A stretch of 64,000 nucleotides of DNA. Source: Streptomyces sp. NBC_01304 (GTDB taxonomy: Bacteria > Actinomycetota > Actinomycetes > Streptomycetales > Streptomycetaceae). Below, piece after piece: positions 45,758-53,506 of this stretch (position 1 is the stretch's first letter; every line of letters begins with the position of its first letter). Both the position numbers and the translations under genes were made by a program. The notes under the pieces are model-generated. The model did no database searches. It was not told where the DNA came from and saw nothing but the letters and a program-made list of their open reading frames with translations. The stretch is from NCBI RefSeq assembly GCF_035975855.1, contig NZ_CP109055.1, positions 9,610,001-9,674,000 of the forward strand. The letters run 5' to 3'.

Positions 45758-45953
45758 CTAGGGCCTGTCCGGCGGATCTTCGCGGGCCCACGACGCCTGG
45801 CACGCGCCCCCAGCCTCCGGCCGGGGGTGCCCCCGCTCGCCGCACGCCCGAATCACCCAAGTACGTCCAGTACGAGGGCGATCCGGGCGCACGCCGAGAG
45901 CACGCACCAGACGCCGCGGGCTCTTCCGCGAAGATCCGCCGGACAGGCCCTAG
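45758..45953. repeat. 28-bp perfect inverted repeat with partly paired interior (about 196 bp)
   Basis: The arms (starting AGGGCCTGTCCGGCGGATCT and its complement) lie at 45758-45785 and 45926-45953. The interior also contains partly complementary blocks. The right arm supplies the stop codon of the second CHAT gene, so both converging genes read into it. It looks like the Streptomyces type of miniature inverted-repeat element and could also act as a two-way terminator. Confidence 0.8.
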
Positions 45954-48187
45954 CCCGCCGTGACCCGCGCCGCCGGGCTTCCGTACACCGCGTACGCCAG
46001 CCAGGTCGGGTCACCGGCGTGGTCGCGGATGGCCTGGCGCGCCTTCATGGAGGCCTCGCCCAGCGGCAGCCGCTCGGTGACCAGGTGGTCGTAGAAGGCA
46101 TCGGCGAACTGCAGGGCCGAGTCCGAACGCACCGGCCACAGCGTGCCGACGAACGCGCCCGCGCCCGCCTTGAGGAACTGCGGCGCCCACCCCAGGTTCG
46201 CCGAGTACCAACTGATCTGGCCCGCACTGCGGCAGGCGTTGAAGAACACCAGGGGCCGCGTGGCGCGCAGCGCACCCGCCCGCCGGGCGTACGCGAGGTC
46301 CATGGGGTCGAACCGGCCGTCCGCCATGGCGACGCGGGACCCGCTTTCGGTGAAGGAGTTGTGGCAGGCGAAGTGCAGCAGCCCGGCCAGCCCGCTGTTG
46401 ACCAGGTCCTGGACCTCGGACCGGCGGCTGAGGGTGCCGCCGTCGGCCATCGTGGAGCCGAACTTGGCGCGCAGCGCGGCGACTTCCTGCTCCGCCTCGG
46501 GCGGCGACCCCGGTGGCACCACGAACGCGGCCCGCGACAGGGCGAGTTCGCGCACCCGGTCCTGGCCGAAGACGCGGCGGACGATGGGCAGCCATTCGGC
46601 GAGGAACCCCTCGCCCTCCTGGTCGCCGTCCAGCGGATAGAGCAACTCCCACGGCACCACGTCGTGTTCGCCGAGGACCGTGAGGGCGCGAATGCGGTGG
46701 GCCTCCTCCCAGAACTGCCGGCGGACCGCGTCGGGCACCGCGTCGCCCCACAACGACACCCCGAGGTTGCGCAGCCGCTCCCGCACCCGCCGCGCGTCGG
46801 CGCCACCGCCCGCGGCGGCAGCGGTGTCCCGCAGCTCCTGGTAGATGTTCTTCGTGGCACGCTCCGGGTCGCCGGCCAGCAGACGGAAGGACTCCGGGGC
46901 GTAGCTGGTCTCGCTGAGCAACTGGAAGCTGTACGTGCCGTCTTGAGCCTTGAGTACCTGCAGCGTCGCCTCCCCGGGGTCGAAGGCGAGCGAGTCCAGG
47001 GCGGCACCGCGCGGCGGCCCGTCCCGCGCGGGCACATCGGCCTCGACGGAGATCTGGACCCGGATCTCCCCGAGGAACGACCCACCGTGGAACGCCCGCA
47101 CCGTGACGGTGTGCAACCCCGTCCTCGTGGTACGCAGACCGAACCGCAGCACGTCCGAATCCTTGCCGGCGCTCACGGTCAACTCCTGCTGCAGATCGCC
47201 CAGTGCGAGGAGTCCCGGGGCATGCACCGTGATCAGCAGCCGGGCCCCCTGAGCGGGCAGGGCGAACCCGCGCAACGCCACGCCGGGGCCGCCGCCTCCG
47301 CGGGTGACCTGCACCTGCAATGGCACCTCGCGGCCGGGTGGCGCCTGTTCGGCGAGCTCGGCGACGAGCCGTCGGGGCTCGGGCTGTGCGTCGGGTGCGG
47401 TGTCCCGCTCCAGCAGGTCATCGATGCTGATGTATCGGTCGTCCCTCGAGTGCTTGAGGAACGAGCCCGCGTCGTCGCCCTGCGCGAGTTGGTCGAGAAG
47501 CAGTTCGTAGGCGGCGATCCGCTCCTGCTGCAGCCGCTCGTCCGCTGCGTCCTGCGCCTCCCGTCGCGTGCTGTCGCGCCGCACCTCCCGTTGCCCCTCC
47601 ATCCGTCGGGGAGGCACCTCCCGTTCCTCCTCCATGGAAAGGGGCCGCACGTCACGCTCCCGGGCCGGCGTCGCCCGCTCCGTCCGGAGCCGCGGGTGCC
47701 AGATCACTTCGAGGCCGTAGTCAGTGCCCATTCGCTCCAACTCGGCGAGCTCACGCAGCAGTTGCCGCTCCACTCGGTCGCTGTCATCGACCGAAAACCG
47801 CCGCGTGACCGGCAGCGCGGCGCACCGGAACTCTCGGAGGAGCAGCCCAGGCACATCACGTTCCCCGCTCGCCACGAAGCGGACCGGATCCGTCACCTGC
47901 CAACCCGCCTCGACCGCGACGTCGAACTCCAGGGCGCCGTCGGCGGACGGAAGCCGCAGGTCCGCCGTGAACCGATGGCGGCCCACATCCACCTCGTACA
48001 CGGCGACATACCGATTCGCCGCGACCCGCACGCGCGACGGTCGCTCCGGAGGCATGTACGAGTCGTAAACACCCTGCGAGTCGACGAAGACCAGGGCGCG
48101 GTCCGCGCGGGCGGCCGGGAAGCGGGGCGGCCCGTAACGCGACAACCGGTGCACGGTGAGCACCGGATCGATCAGTTCATCGGCCAT
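45950..48187 (-). CDS. CHAT protease with SPFH/band-7-like N-terminus
   Basis: A 745-residue protein. Residues 30-165 resemble an SPFH/band-7-like fold (VYEVDVGRHRFTADLRLPS, DVAVEAGWQVTDPVRFV). A basic, charged coiled stretch follows (MEEEREVPPRRMEGQREVRR). From about residue 270 to the end it is paralogous to the fusion protein: [43 protein letters not shown], then CHAT with HFACHN (His 609) and FFNACRSAG (Cys 652). Both catalytic residues are present. ATG 48187 is chosen because GAGGGG lies upstream; the frame extends further without support. It converges on the CHAT fusion/hydrolase operon. The shared C-terminal 430 residues suggest duplication and swapping of sensor domains. Confidence 0.83.
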   Translation of the reverse strand: MADELIDPVLTVHRLSRYGPPRFPAARADRALVFVDSQGVYDSYMPPERPSRVRVAANRYVAVYEVDVGRHRFTADLRLPSADGALEFDVAVEAGWQVTDPVRFVASGERDVPGLLLREFRCAALPVTRRFSVDDSDRVERQLLRELAELERMGTDYGLEVIWHPRLRTERATPARERDVRPLSMEEEREVPPRRMEGQREVRRDSTRREAQDAADERLQQERIAAYELLLDQLAQGDDAGSFLKHSRDDRYISIDDLLERDTAPDAQPEPRRLVAELAEQAPPGREVPLQVQVTRGGGGPGVALRGFALPAQGARLLITVHAPGLLALGDLQQELTVSAGKDSDVLRFGLRTTRTGLHTVTVRAFHGGSFLGEIRVQISVEADVPARDGPPRGAALDSLAFDPGEATLQVLKAQDGTYSFQLLSETSYAPESFRLLAGDPERATKNIYQELRDTAAAAGGGADARRVRERLRNLGVSLWGDAVPDAVRRQFWEEAHRIRALTVLGEHDVVPWELLYPLDGDQEGEGFLAEWLPIVRRVFGQDRVRELALSRAAFVVPPGSPPEAEQEVAALRAKFGSTMADGGTLSRRSEVQDLVNSGLAGLLHFACHNSFTESGSRVAMADGRFDPMDLAYARRAGALRATRPLVFFNACRSAGQISWYSANLGWAPQFLKAGAGAFVGTLWPVRSDSALQFADAFYDHLVTERLPLGEASMKARQAIRDHAGDPTWLAYAVYGSPAARVTAG

Positions 48188-48387
48188 GCCGCCCATCCCC
48201 CCTCGGCCGGTAAGGCAACAAAGATGAAGGCCTACCGGAGAATGATGGCCCATCAGCGGTCTTCCGGGCCGCCAGTCGGCCAGAGCGGGGGACGGGCAGG
48301 CCATCTGTTCCGTTCCGCCGCCCGCTCTGCATACTCGGCAGCACGTACGCAGCACGTACGCAGACCGGGCGCGCAGAAGGAGCGGAC

Positions 48388-49233
48388 ATGGGCGACACGG
48401 CACTTGTTCTCGGAGGCGGCGGGCTCACCGGCATCGGCTGGGAGATCGGGATCCTGCGCGGCCTGGCCGACCAGGGCCTCGACCTCAGCACGGCCGACAC
48501 CGTGATCGGCACCTCCGCCGGGGCGGTCGTCGGCGCCCAGATCACCTCGGGCCGGCTCGGCCTCGACGCGCTGTACGAGCGCCAACTGGCCGCCCCCAAG
48601 GGCGAGATCGCGGCATCCATGGGCGCCGGGATGTTCGCCCGCTACGCCCTCAACGCGCTGCGCTCGCGCACCCCGGAGGCGTACGGCAGGCACCTGGGCA
48701 GGATGGCCCTCGCCACCCGGACGGCACCCGAGTCGGCCCGGCTCGCGGTTCTCGCCCAGCGGCTGCTCTCGCACGACTGGCCCGAGGAGCAGCACCTCGT
48801 GATCACCGTCGTCGACGCCGCGACAGGCGCGTTCAGGGCCATCGACCGCGACAGCGGCGTCAAGCTGGTCGACGCCGTCGCCGCCAGCTGCGCCGTGGCC
48901 GGCGTCTGGCCGCCCGTCACCATCGACGGGCGCCGCTGGATCGACGGCGGCATCCGCTCCTCCGCCAACGCCGACCTCGCCGCCGGCTACGCCAAGGTCG
49001 TCATCGTCGCCCCGCTGGCCCTGGGCGGCGGCCCGCTGCCCACCCCCGCCAAGCAGGCGGCGGCCCTGGCCGCCGCCGGGGCCCGCGTCACCCTGATCAC
49101 CCCGACCCGCGAGGCCCGCCGCGCCTTCGGCCGCAACGTCCTGGACCCCGCCCGCCGCGCCCCCGCGGCGCGGGCCGGACTCGCCCAGGCTCCGGCCCAC
49201 GTGGACGAGGTCGGCAAGGTCTGGACGGGCTGA
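48388..49233 (+). CDS. Patatin-like phospholipase
   Basis: A 281-residue protein with the patatin core: oxyanion hole LGGGGLTGIGWEIG (residues 8-21), nucleophile Ser43 in VIGTSAG, and catalytic Asp185 in WIDGGI. It hydrolyses acyl esters of phospholipids. It is divergent from the second CHAT gene with a 200-bp spacer, so it may be part of the same locus as a membrane-damaging effector or merely a neighbour. ATG 48388 follows GAAGGAGCGGAC. Confidence 0.9.
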   Translation: MGDTALVLGGGGLTGIGWEIGILRGLADQGLDLSTADTVIGTSAGAVVGAQITSGRLGLDALYERQLAAPKGEIAASMGAGMFARYALNALRSRTPEAYGRHLGRMALATRTAPESARLAVLAQRLLSHDWPEEQHLVITVVDAATGAFRAIDRDSGVKLVDAVAASCAVAGVWPPVTIDGRRWIDGGIRSSANADLAAGYAKVVIVAPLALGGGPLPTPAKQAAALAAAGARVTLITPTREARRAFGRNVLDPARRAPAARAGLAQAPAHVDEVGKVWTG

Positions 49234-49304
49234 GAGCCTGGCTTTGCACCCCCGGGGAATTCCCCGGGAGCTCCCCGAGAACGTACGAGCGGCACAATGG
49301 AGCG

Positions 49305-50150
49305 GTGGACGAACCGATACCCGTGACGCGCGCCGTGGACCACGGCACCGCCAAGCTGATGCCCGACGTGGACCGGGCGCGGGCCTGGCTGCTCACGGTG
49401 GACGGGGCGCCGCAGTCGTATGTCGACCTGGACGATCCGACGTACCTCGAATTCGAGTACGCGCGCCGCCTCGCCCATGTCCTGGACACGGCGGCCGACG
49501 ACGGGCGGGCGCTGGACGTGGTCCATCTCGGCGGCGGTGCGCTCACCCTGCCCCGCTATCTCGCCGCCACCCGGCCCGGCTCCGCGCAGGACGTCGTCGA
49601 CGCCGACCGGGGGCTGCTCGCGCTGATCGCCGAGACGCTGCCGGTCGACCCCGCGCTCGACATCCGTACGCACGGCGCCGACGCGCGCGGCTGGCTGGAG
49701 GCCGCGCCCGACGACAGCGCCGACGCGATCGTGGCCGATGTCTTCGGCGGCTCTCGGGTGCCCGCGCATCTGACCTCGCTGACCTACGCGCGCGAGGCCG
49801 AGCGGGTGCTGCGGCCGGGCGGGGTCTATACGGCGAACCTCGCGGACAGCGCGCCGTTCGCGTTCCTGCGGTCCCAACTGGCCAACTTCCAGGCGGTGTT
49901 CCCCTACCTGGTGCTGATCGCGGAGCCCGCCGTCCTGCGCGGCCGGCGCTTCGGCAACGCGGTGCTCGTCGCCGCCCACCACGAGCCGGACATCGCCGCG
50001 CTCAGCCGCCGCTGCGCCGCAGACGCCTTCCCGGCGCGGGTCGAGCACGGACCCGGGCTGCGCCGCCTCATCGGCGACGCGAAGCCCGTGCAGGACGAGG
50101 ACGCGGTGGCCTCACCCGAGCCGCCCGACGGCGCCTTCAGCATCGGCTGA
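49305..50150 (+). CDS. Spermidine-synthase-like protein
   Basis: A 281-residue Rossmann-fold protein. The SAM-type glycine loop is VVHLGGGALTLPRYLA (residues 68-83), the acidic ribose-binding residue is in VVDADRG, and the catalytic-region aspartate in AIVADVFGGSRVPAHLTS. It matches the spermidine synthase/fused-methyltransferase-like family common in actinobacteria, where polyamine synthase activity is often unproven. The start is GTG 49305. Its last 39 bp overlap the convergent MFS gene. Confidence 0.85.
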   Translation: MDEPIPVTRAVDHGTAKLMPDVDRARAWLLTVDGAPQSYVDLDDPTYLEFEYARRLAHVLDTAADDGRALDVVHLGGGALTLPRYLAATRPGSAQDVVDADRGLLALIAETLPVDPALDIRTHGADARGWLEAAPDDSADAIVADVFGGSRVPAHLTSLTYAREAERVLRPGGVYTANLADSAPFAFLRSQLANFQAVFPYLVLIAEPAVLRGRRFGNAVLVAAHHEPDIAALSRRCAADAFPARVEHGPGLRRLIGDAKPVQDEDAVASPEPPDGAFSIG

Positions 50151-51440
50151 ACCGGCCGGCACCGCGTCGGCTGGTCGCGCCGCCGGGGACGGGGCGGCCT
50201 TGGTGACTTCCTTCGTGCGCCGGGTCAGATTGCGCACGTCCGGTACGAGGAGCACCGCCGCCGTCACCAGGACGACGAGCCCGGCGCACCCCCACAGGGC
50301 GCTGCTCCGCCCGAACGCGGTCTCGGCGGGGCCCGCGAGGGCCATGGCCAGCGGTGCGAGGGACACCGAGCCGAACCAGTCGTAGGCCGAGACCCGGGAG
50401 AACTTGTCCTCCGGGATCTCCTGGTGCAGCGCGGTCATCCAGGCGACCCCGAACACCTCGATGGTGACGCCGCTGACGAACATCACCGCGACCAGGACAC
50501 CCACCGGGGCAGGCACCGCGAGCGCCGCCGAGGGCAGCGCGAGCGGGAACACGCACAGCGTGCCGACGAGCAGCATCCGCCGCGGCTTCCAGCGCATCAT
50601 CAGCAGCGCACCCCCGACCGTGCCGAGGCCGAAGGCGCCGAGGGCAAGCCCCCAAGGGGCCGGGCCGCCCAGCGAATCGCGGGCCACCAGCGGCCCGTAC
50701 ACCGCCTCGGCGGTCCCGACGACCGCGACCACGACCGAGAACTGCAGCACGATCGACCAGAGCCAGGCCCGCCCGATCACCTCGCGCCAGCCCTCCCGCA
50801 GGTCGGCGAGCAGGCCGCCGCCCGCCTCGCTCCTGGTCAGGGGAGCCACGACGAGGAAGGCCCGCAGTGCCCCGGCGACCGCGAAGGCCGCCGCGTCCAC
50901 CGCGAGCACCCAGCCCGGCCCGATCGCCGCGATCATCGCCCCGCCGAGCGCGGCACCGCCGACGGCGGCACCCTGCATGGCCATGCGGAACAACGCGAAG
51001 GCGCGGCTTGCCTGTTCACCGCTGACGCTGGACAGGAGCATGCCCTCGGCGGCCGGGTTGAAGAAGGCCTGCCCGGCGCCGCCGAGGGCGGTGAGCAGCA
51101 TCATCTGCCACAGCTGCGGATCGCCGGCCAGGACAAGGACCGCGAAGACGCCCTGCGAAAGGAAGTTGACGGCATTGGCGGCGACCATCACCCGATGCCG
51201 CGGCAGCCGGTCGGCGACCGCCCCGCCGATCAGCAGGAACAGCACCAGGGGCAGCGTGCGGGCCATGGCCACCAGGCCGACGTCACCGCCGCTGCCGCCC
51301 GACTCGAGCACCGCGAACGCCGCCGCGATCAACGCACCGTGGCTGCCCAGGTTCGTCACGACCGCGGCGGCGGTCAGCAGGGTGTAGTTGCGGCCTGCCC
51401 AGGAGGGCAGGCGGAGCCGGGGGGAGGGGGCTTCGGTCAC
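50112..51440 (-). CDS. MFS transporter (multidrug/siderophore-exporter-like)
   Basis: About 442 residues with 12 predicted helices. The MFS loop 2-3 motif is seen as GGAVADRLPRHRVMVAANA, and DLREGWREV occurs in the central loop, as in EntS/MefA-type exporters. It probably exports small molecules by proton antiport. GTG 51440 (VTEAPSPRLRLPSWAGRNY) is preferred over a TTG at 51476. The 3' end overlaps the spermidine-synthase-like gene, and the tail is an Ala/Pro-rich cytoplasmic extension. Confidence 0.88.
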   Translation of the reverse strand: MTEAPSPRLRLPSWAGRNYTLLTAAAVVTNLGSHGALIAAAFAVLESGGSGGDVGLVAMARTLPLVLFLLIGGAVADRLPRHRVMVAANAVNFLSQGVFAVLVLAGDPQLWQMMLLTALGGAGQAFFNPAAEGMLLSSVSGEQASRAFALFRMAMQGAAVGGAALGGAMIAAIGPGWVLAVDAAAFAVAGALRAFLVVAPLTRSEAGGGLLADLREGWREVIGRAWLWSIVLQFSVVVAVVGTAEAVYGPLVARDSLGGPAPWGLALGAFGLGTVGGALLMMRWKPRRMLLVGTLCVFPLALPSAALAVPAPVGVLVAVMFVSGVTIEVFGVAWMTALHQEIPEDKFSRVSAYDWFGSVSLAPLAMALAGPAETAFGRSSALWGCAGLVVLVTAAVLLVPDVRNLTRRTKEVTKAAPSPAARPADAVPAGSADAEGAVGRLG

Positions 51441-51515
51441 CGGAGAACTATCGCCGCTGCACTTCGGCCGCGCCAAACGGTTTACCGGCCGGGGCGCGGC
51501 AACAGGCCCGGCCCG

Positions 51516-52577
51516 TCAGGAGCCCTGCGGTTTGCCGGACAGCCGGACGCTGCCGAGGATCTTCTCCATCGTCGCCTTGTCGAGCTCGTCCTCAACACCC
51601 GCGACGCCGTACAGGCTCCAGACCGTGTAGTCGTTGTCGGAGTTCTTGAAGGCGAAGGAGACTGCCTTGCCGTTGGTGGTGCAGGACTTCATGTCCGTCT
51701 TCACCTTGGTCGACTTGGCCCAGGAAATACTGCCTTTGAGACCGGAGGAGCTCGTGAAGGGCTTGGCCTTCCCGATCTCGATGTTCTTGTCGTCCGGCTG
51801 CGTGTACGGAGCGTAGATCCACCAGCCGACCACGTTCTCGGCGGCTTCCCCGGTGTTCTTGGCGCCGTTGGCGCCCTTGGTGCCTGCCTGCGCGAGGTGG
51901 GTGGTGATCTCCTCGTCGTCCTCGTCGTCGTGGTACGTGCACCAATCGTCCTTGAGCTTGGCGGTGCCCGAGTGCGTGATGAGGACCTTCTCGGGGTCCT
52001 TGTCATCGCTGTACTGCGTGTTCACGTCGGGGTTGGCGACCACCCAGCCCGGCGGAACGTCGTACGCGACGCCGCGGCGCGGGTTGACCACGACCTGCCA
52101 GCCGGGAACGACCGCCTTGACGTCGGGGCTGTTGCCGCGCGAGTTCTCTTCCTCGGTCGGGTCGGCGGTCGGCGACTTGGGTGCCGAGGAGGTGGGCTTC
52201 TTGCCGCCGCCCCCGCCTGCCTCGTCGTCCTTCTTGTCCTTGTCGCCGCCGAGCACCAGATATCCGGTGACACCCGCGGCGATGACGACCGCGACCGCCG
52301 CCACCACGGCGATGACCGTGGTCTTCTTTCGGCCGCCGCCGCCACCCTGCGCGGGCGGGGGCGCGGGAGTGCCGGGCATGGAGGGCACGTTCCACTGCGG
52401 TGCCTGGCCGGGCTGCTGCTGAGGCGGCTGGCCGGCCTGCTGCGGGTAGCCCGGCTGCTGCTGATAGCCCGGCTGTTGATACGGGTTGGGCTGCTGGTAC
52501 CCCGGCTGCTGGTACGGGTTCTGGTTCGGGTCCTGCGGGTTCTGCTCGCCCCCGGGCGGCTGCTGTCCTGGCCACAT
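51516..52577 (-). CDS. Membrane-anchored protein with Pro/Gln-rich N-terminus
   Basis: A 353-residue protein. The N-terminal 75 residues are Gln/Pro/Gly/Tyr repeats (PYQQPGYQQPNPYQQPGYQQ). A basic stop-transfer (GRKKTT) and one membrane helix (VIAVVAAVAVVIAAGVTGYL) follow, then a Lys/Asp-rich linker and a 190-residue extracellular domain (GWQVVVNPRRGVAYDVPPGW). Such proteins are frequent in Streptomyces; the function is unknown, with cell-wall association likely. ATG 52577 (MWPGQQPPGG) is the natural start. Confidence 0.8.
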   Translation of the reverse strand: MWPGQQPPGGEQNPQDPNQNPYQQPGYQQPNPYQQPGYQQQPGYPQQAGQPPQQQPGQAPQWNVPSMPGTPAPPPAQGGGGGRKKTTVIAVVAAVAVVIAAGVTGYLVLGGDKDKKDDEAGGGGGKKPTSSAPKSPTADPTEEENSRGNSPDVKAVVPGWQVVVNPRRGVAYDVPPGWVVANPDVNTQYSDDKDPEKVLITHSGTAKLKDDWCTYHDDEDDEEITTHLAQAGTKGANGAKNTGEAAENVVGWWIYAPYTQPDDKNIEIGKAKPFTSSSGLKGSISWAKSTKVKTDMKSCTTNGKAVSFAFKNSDNDYTVWSLYGVAGVEDELDKATMEKILGSVRLSGKPQGS

Positions 52578-52769
52578 GGCGAGTAACGATAGAGGTGGCC
52601 GGTATCGGCTGCCACGGCCGCCCCCGATTGTGACCACCCGGACACCCCAGCTGCGTACGAACGCGGACGAAGCGGCGAAGCGGCGTCGGGGAGGCGCCGG
52701 CGAAGTGGCGGGAATCGGAATCCGGCGGGGATGGCCAAGAGTGATTACTCATGGGTAACATCCGGTGTC

Positions 52770-53222
52770 ATGAGCGCTGACCAGATGTCCATCGGCGAGA
52801 TGCTCGCCGCCACCGTGCCGATGGCCCGGACCCTGAACCTCGAGTTCGCCGAGACCACCCCCGAGCGTGCCGTCGTACGGCTGCCGGACCAGGCGGACTA
52901 CCACAACCACGTCGGCGGACCGCACGCCGGCGCCATGTTCACCCTGGGCGAGTCCGCGAGCGGGGCGATCGTGCTCGCCGCCTTCGGGGAGCAGCTGTCG
53001 CGGGCCGTGCCGCTGGCCGTGCGCGCCGACATCGCGTACAAGAAGCTCGCCATGGGGCCGGTCACCGCCACCGCGACGCTCGGCCGCCCGATCGCCGATG
53101 TCGTCGCCGAGCTCGACGCGGGGGAGCGCCCCGAATTCCCCGTCGCCATCGCCATCCAGCGCGAGGACGGCGCCGTGACGGGTGAGATGACCGTCGTGTG
53201 GACCCTGCGTCCCAACAGCTGA
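52770..53222 (+). CDS. Hotdog-fold thioesterase-like protein (DUF4442/PaaI type)
   Basis: A 150-residue single hotdog domain. NHVGGPHAGAMFTLGESASG forms the central helix region that binds acyl-CoA in this fold; AGAMFTLGE is the motif. It probably hydrolyses or binds acyl-CoA or related thioesters. ATG 52770 is preferred; the frame extends to 52731. Confidence 0.82.
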   Translation: MSADQMSIGEMLAATVPMARTLNLEFAETTPERAVVRLPDQADYHNHVGGPHAGAMFTLGESASGAIVLAAFGEQLSRAVPLAVRADIAYKKLAMGPVTATATLGRPIADVVAELDAGERPEFPVAIAIQREDGAVTGEMTVVWTLRPNS

Positions 53223-53266
53223 TCCACCGCGACGGCTGATCCACCGCGACAGCTGATCCACCGCGG
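53218..53266. repeat. Three 17-bp tandem repeats after the thioesterase gene
   Basis: GCTGATCCACCGCGAC is repeated three times with small changes, the first overlapping the stop codon. Confidence 0.8.
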
Positions 53267-53290
53267 ACGACAGCACCGCCCACGGCCCAT

Positions 53291-53323
53291 GCGCCGGTCG
53301 AGCCTTGAAGGCTCGACCGGCGC
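53291..53323 (+). terminator. Strong hairpin terminator after the thioesterase gene
   Basis: A perfect 14-bp stem (GCGCCGGTCGAGCC) with a TTGAA loop is followed by ATTTGTCATTT. Confidence 0.9.
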
Positions 53324-53506
53324 ATTTGTCATTTCCCGTTCAACTTGTTTGTTCAACTCGTTGACACGAGTCAATGCCGGTCATAGCTTTCCGGCGCAAC
53401 AAGTGGTGTCTAACGGTGTGTCAAGTCGGTCTTGTCGCATAGTGCGTTCAAAGGCCGAACGCCGGCACGCCGCTGTGCCCGCGCCTAGAAGGAGTGATGA
53501 CGGCTC

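Noticed and set aside
44954..48505. 1183-residue open frame on the + strand
   Set aside because: Arg/Pro/Gly-rich and spans two real genes on opposite strands; a shadow of high GC content.
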